A stretch of 5,622 bases of DNA from Kiritimatiellales bacterium. GTDB lineage: Bacteria > Verrucomicrobiota > Kiritimatiellia > Kiritimatiellales > Tichowtungiaceae. The notes under the pieces are model-generated. The model ran no database searches. It was not told the origin of the DNA and worked only from the letters and a program-made list of their open reading frames with translations. Positions 4,701-5,622 of the stretch are shown piece by piece (position 1 is the stretch's first letter; each line of letters opens with the position of its first letter). The stretch covers positions 1 through 5,622 of the forward strand of contig JAQUXG010000123.1 of NCBI GenBank assembly GCA_028692515.1. The letters run 5' to 3'. A program made the position numbers and the translations under genes.

Positions 4701-5622
4701 TTATCCTTCGCGGATCACGGCGGAAACGGCGGCGCAGACTTTCTTGCCGACGGTTTCGTGGAAGCCGTTGACTTTTTCATCCGTCAGCGTGCCGGACGGC
4801 GAACGGTAAACAAAGCTGTAGGCGACGCTCTTTTTACCTTTTTCCAGCGCCTTGCCGCGGAAGACATCGAACAGCTTGACGCTTTCGAGTTCAGCGGGTG
4901 CGGCGGAGTGAACGGCGTCCAGAATATCTTCATGGCGGACGGATTCATCGACGATAAAGGCAAAGTCACGCTCCGTTGCCGGATACATCGGAATATCCTG
5001 CACCGCGCTGCGCTTCCATGCATTGAAAATCAGCGGTTCGAGATTCAGTTCAGCGGCGGCAACCGGATCGTTCAGGCGCCATTCTTTCCGAGCCTTGGAA
5101 TTAATCAGTCCGAGTACGCCGATTTCTGTTTTTCCGGAAAGCACCTTGGCGGCGCGGCCCGCTTCAAACGCCGAAGCGTTTTCCAAGGGTTGGAAACTCA
5201 CATCCGTGACTTTCTGTGCGATGAGCAGTTTTTCAACCAAACCTTTCAGCCAGAGGAAAACTTCTTCTTCGGAAATTGCGCGCTGTTTATCAAGAGCGCC
5301 GCGCCCGGCAGCGCCCATCAGGCCGAGACAGATTTTTTCCGTCTGTACGGTTCCAGTGAAGGTGCGACCGATTTCAAAAAAGACGGCTTCGTTGATCTGG
5401 CGCGATTTATTGCGTCCGAGGCTTTCGATCATCTGCGGAATCAGCGAGGTGCGCAGGACGGACTGCTCGGCGCTGATCGGATGCGGCAGCTCTTCGCGTG
5501 CGTCGGTGTCGTCTTTGCCGAAGAGGTCGAGCAGCGGATGGCTGACGAGCGTGTAGTTCAAAATTTCGCGTGCGCCAAGCCCGACCAGATTTTTGCGGCA
5601 GGTATCTATTGCGCGGACGCGG
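4701..5622 (-). CDS. pheT: Phenylalanyl-tRNA synthetase beta subunit, C-terminal part (partial)
   Basis: PheT forms the alpha2-beta2 synthetase with PheS, which charges tRNA-Phe in the cytosol. The window holds the last 306 codons; the frame stays open to the right edge, so the N-terminal part lies outside. The visible part begins in the catalytic-like core with LVGLGAREILNYTLV, followed by the family pattern PISAEQSVLRTSLIPQMIES and FFEIGRTF. The last ~95 residues form the anticodon-binding FDX-ACB (ferredoxin-fold) domain: YPATERDFAF, VKLFDVFRGKALEKGKKSVA and SGTLTDEKV. A TTG at 5559-5561 is internal and not the start. One exact TTCCAA-N3-TTGGAA palindrome is read in frame as FQPLE (5195-5181). 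A one-mismatch copy at 5086-5100 lies in another phase. The short hairpin after the stop lacks a U-tract, so pheT transcripts may run into the 6S region. Confidence 0.95.
   Translation of the reverse strand, partial: RVRAIDTCRKNLVGLGAREILNYTLVSHPLLDLFGKDDTDAREELPHPISAEQSVLRTSLIPQMIESLGRNKSRQINEAVFFEIGRTFTGTVQTEKICLGLMGAAGRGALDKQRAISEEEVFLWLKGLVEKLLIAQKVTDVSFQPLENASAFEAGRAAKVLSGKTEIGVLGLINSKARKEWRLNDPVAAAELNLEPLIFNAWKRSAVQDIPMYPATERDFAFIVDESVRHEDILDAVHSAAPAELESVKLFDVFRGKALEKGKKSVAYSFVYRSPSGTLTDEKVNGFHETVGKKVCAAVSAVIREG
5086..5100. repeat. One-mismatch copy of the palindrome (TTCCGA-GCC-TTGGAA) in pheT
   Basis: It differs from the consensus at a single base. Unlike the exact copies, its phase on the minus strand does not give FQxLE; it is read through N-S-K-A-R-K-E of PheT. 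It may be a decayed copy or a coincidence. Confidence 0.4.
5181..5195. repeat. Perfect palindrome TTCCAA-GGG-TTGGAA within pheT
   Basis: This exact copy is extended by one T/A pair to 5180-5196. In the pheT frame it encodes Phe-Gln-Pro-Leu-Glu, in a segment (VSFQPLENASAFEAGRAAKV) where PheT proteins are variable just before the conserved G-R-A stretch. Confidence 0.85.

Noticed and set aside
5014..5028. TTCCAT-GCA-TTGAAA as a further palindrome copy
   Set aside because: It has two mismatches, broken symmetry and no FQxLE phase; it is compatible with chance.
97..5195. CRISPR-like interpretation of the repeats
   Set aside because: Spacing is irregular (27 bp to over 2 kb), most copies lie inside housekeeping genes, and there are no spacers or cas genes.
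5559..5561. TTG as the start of a separate 286-residue protein
   Set aside because: The same frame continues open to the window edge with PheT-like sequence (KNLVGLGAREI) before it, so the TTG is an internal leucine codon.

Overview
This is an ordinary bacterial housekeeping segment of moderately high GC. Nearly all of it is read from the minus strand. From right to left the order is: the C-terminal part of pheT (phenylalanyl-tRNA synthetase beta chain, cut by the window edge); a 366-bp gap that I read as a 6S RNA gene (ssrS) with its own sigma70-type promoter and Rho-independent terminator; rarA (AAA+ replication-associated recombination protein); a 5-formyltetrahydrofolate cyclo-ligase gene (fau/ygfA family); rny (ribonuclease Y); and upp (uracil phosphoribosyltransferase). 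At the far left a plus-strand gene appears to end at base 71, converging on the upp terminator. I see no phage, transposase, CRISPR or tRNA features.

The minus-strand genes look like one tightly packed transcription unit. The rarA stop and the fau start share an ATGA overlap. The fau-rny gap is 66 bp. The upp Shine-Dalgarno sequence is fused to the rny stop codon. A hairpin plus U-tract follows upp. Functionally the block joins translation (pheT), global control of RNA polymerase (6S RNA), fork maintenance (rarA), one-carbon metabolism (fau), mRNA decay (rny) and pyrimidine salvage (upp). The 6S gene lying close to a 5-FCL gene recalls the well-known ssrS-fau (ygfA) pair of Enterobacteria. 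Here rarA sits between them.

The most unusual signal is a family of short perfect palindromes, TTCCAA-N3-TTGGAA (15 bp, variable central triplet). Five exact copies lie in 5.6 kb, with two further single-mismatch copies. Chance predicts about 0.0003 exact copies if the four bases are equally frequent. One exact copy is intergenic and four lie inside genes: three in fau and one in pheT. All four intragenic copies sit in the same reading phase, so each is translated as the pentapeptide Phe-Gln-x-Leu-Glu. This looks like a genome-wide dispersed palindrome, tolerated or selected in coding sequence because it is five codons long and stop-free.

The organism cannot be named from this window. Membrane-anchored RNase Y together with 6S RNA and these palindromes suggests to me a member of the PVC superphylum, perhaps Kiritimatiellota/Verrucomicrobiota. 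That is a low-confidence inference.
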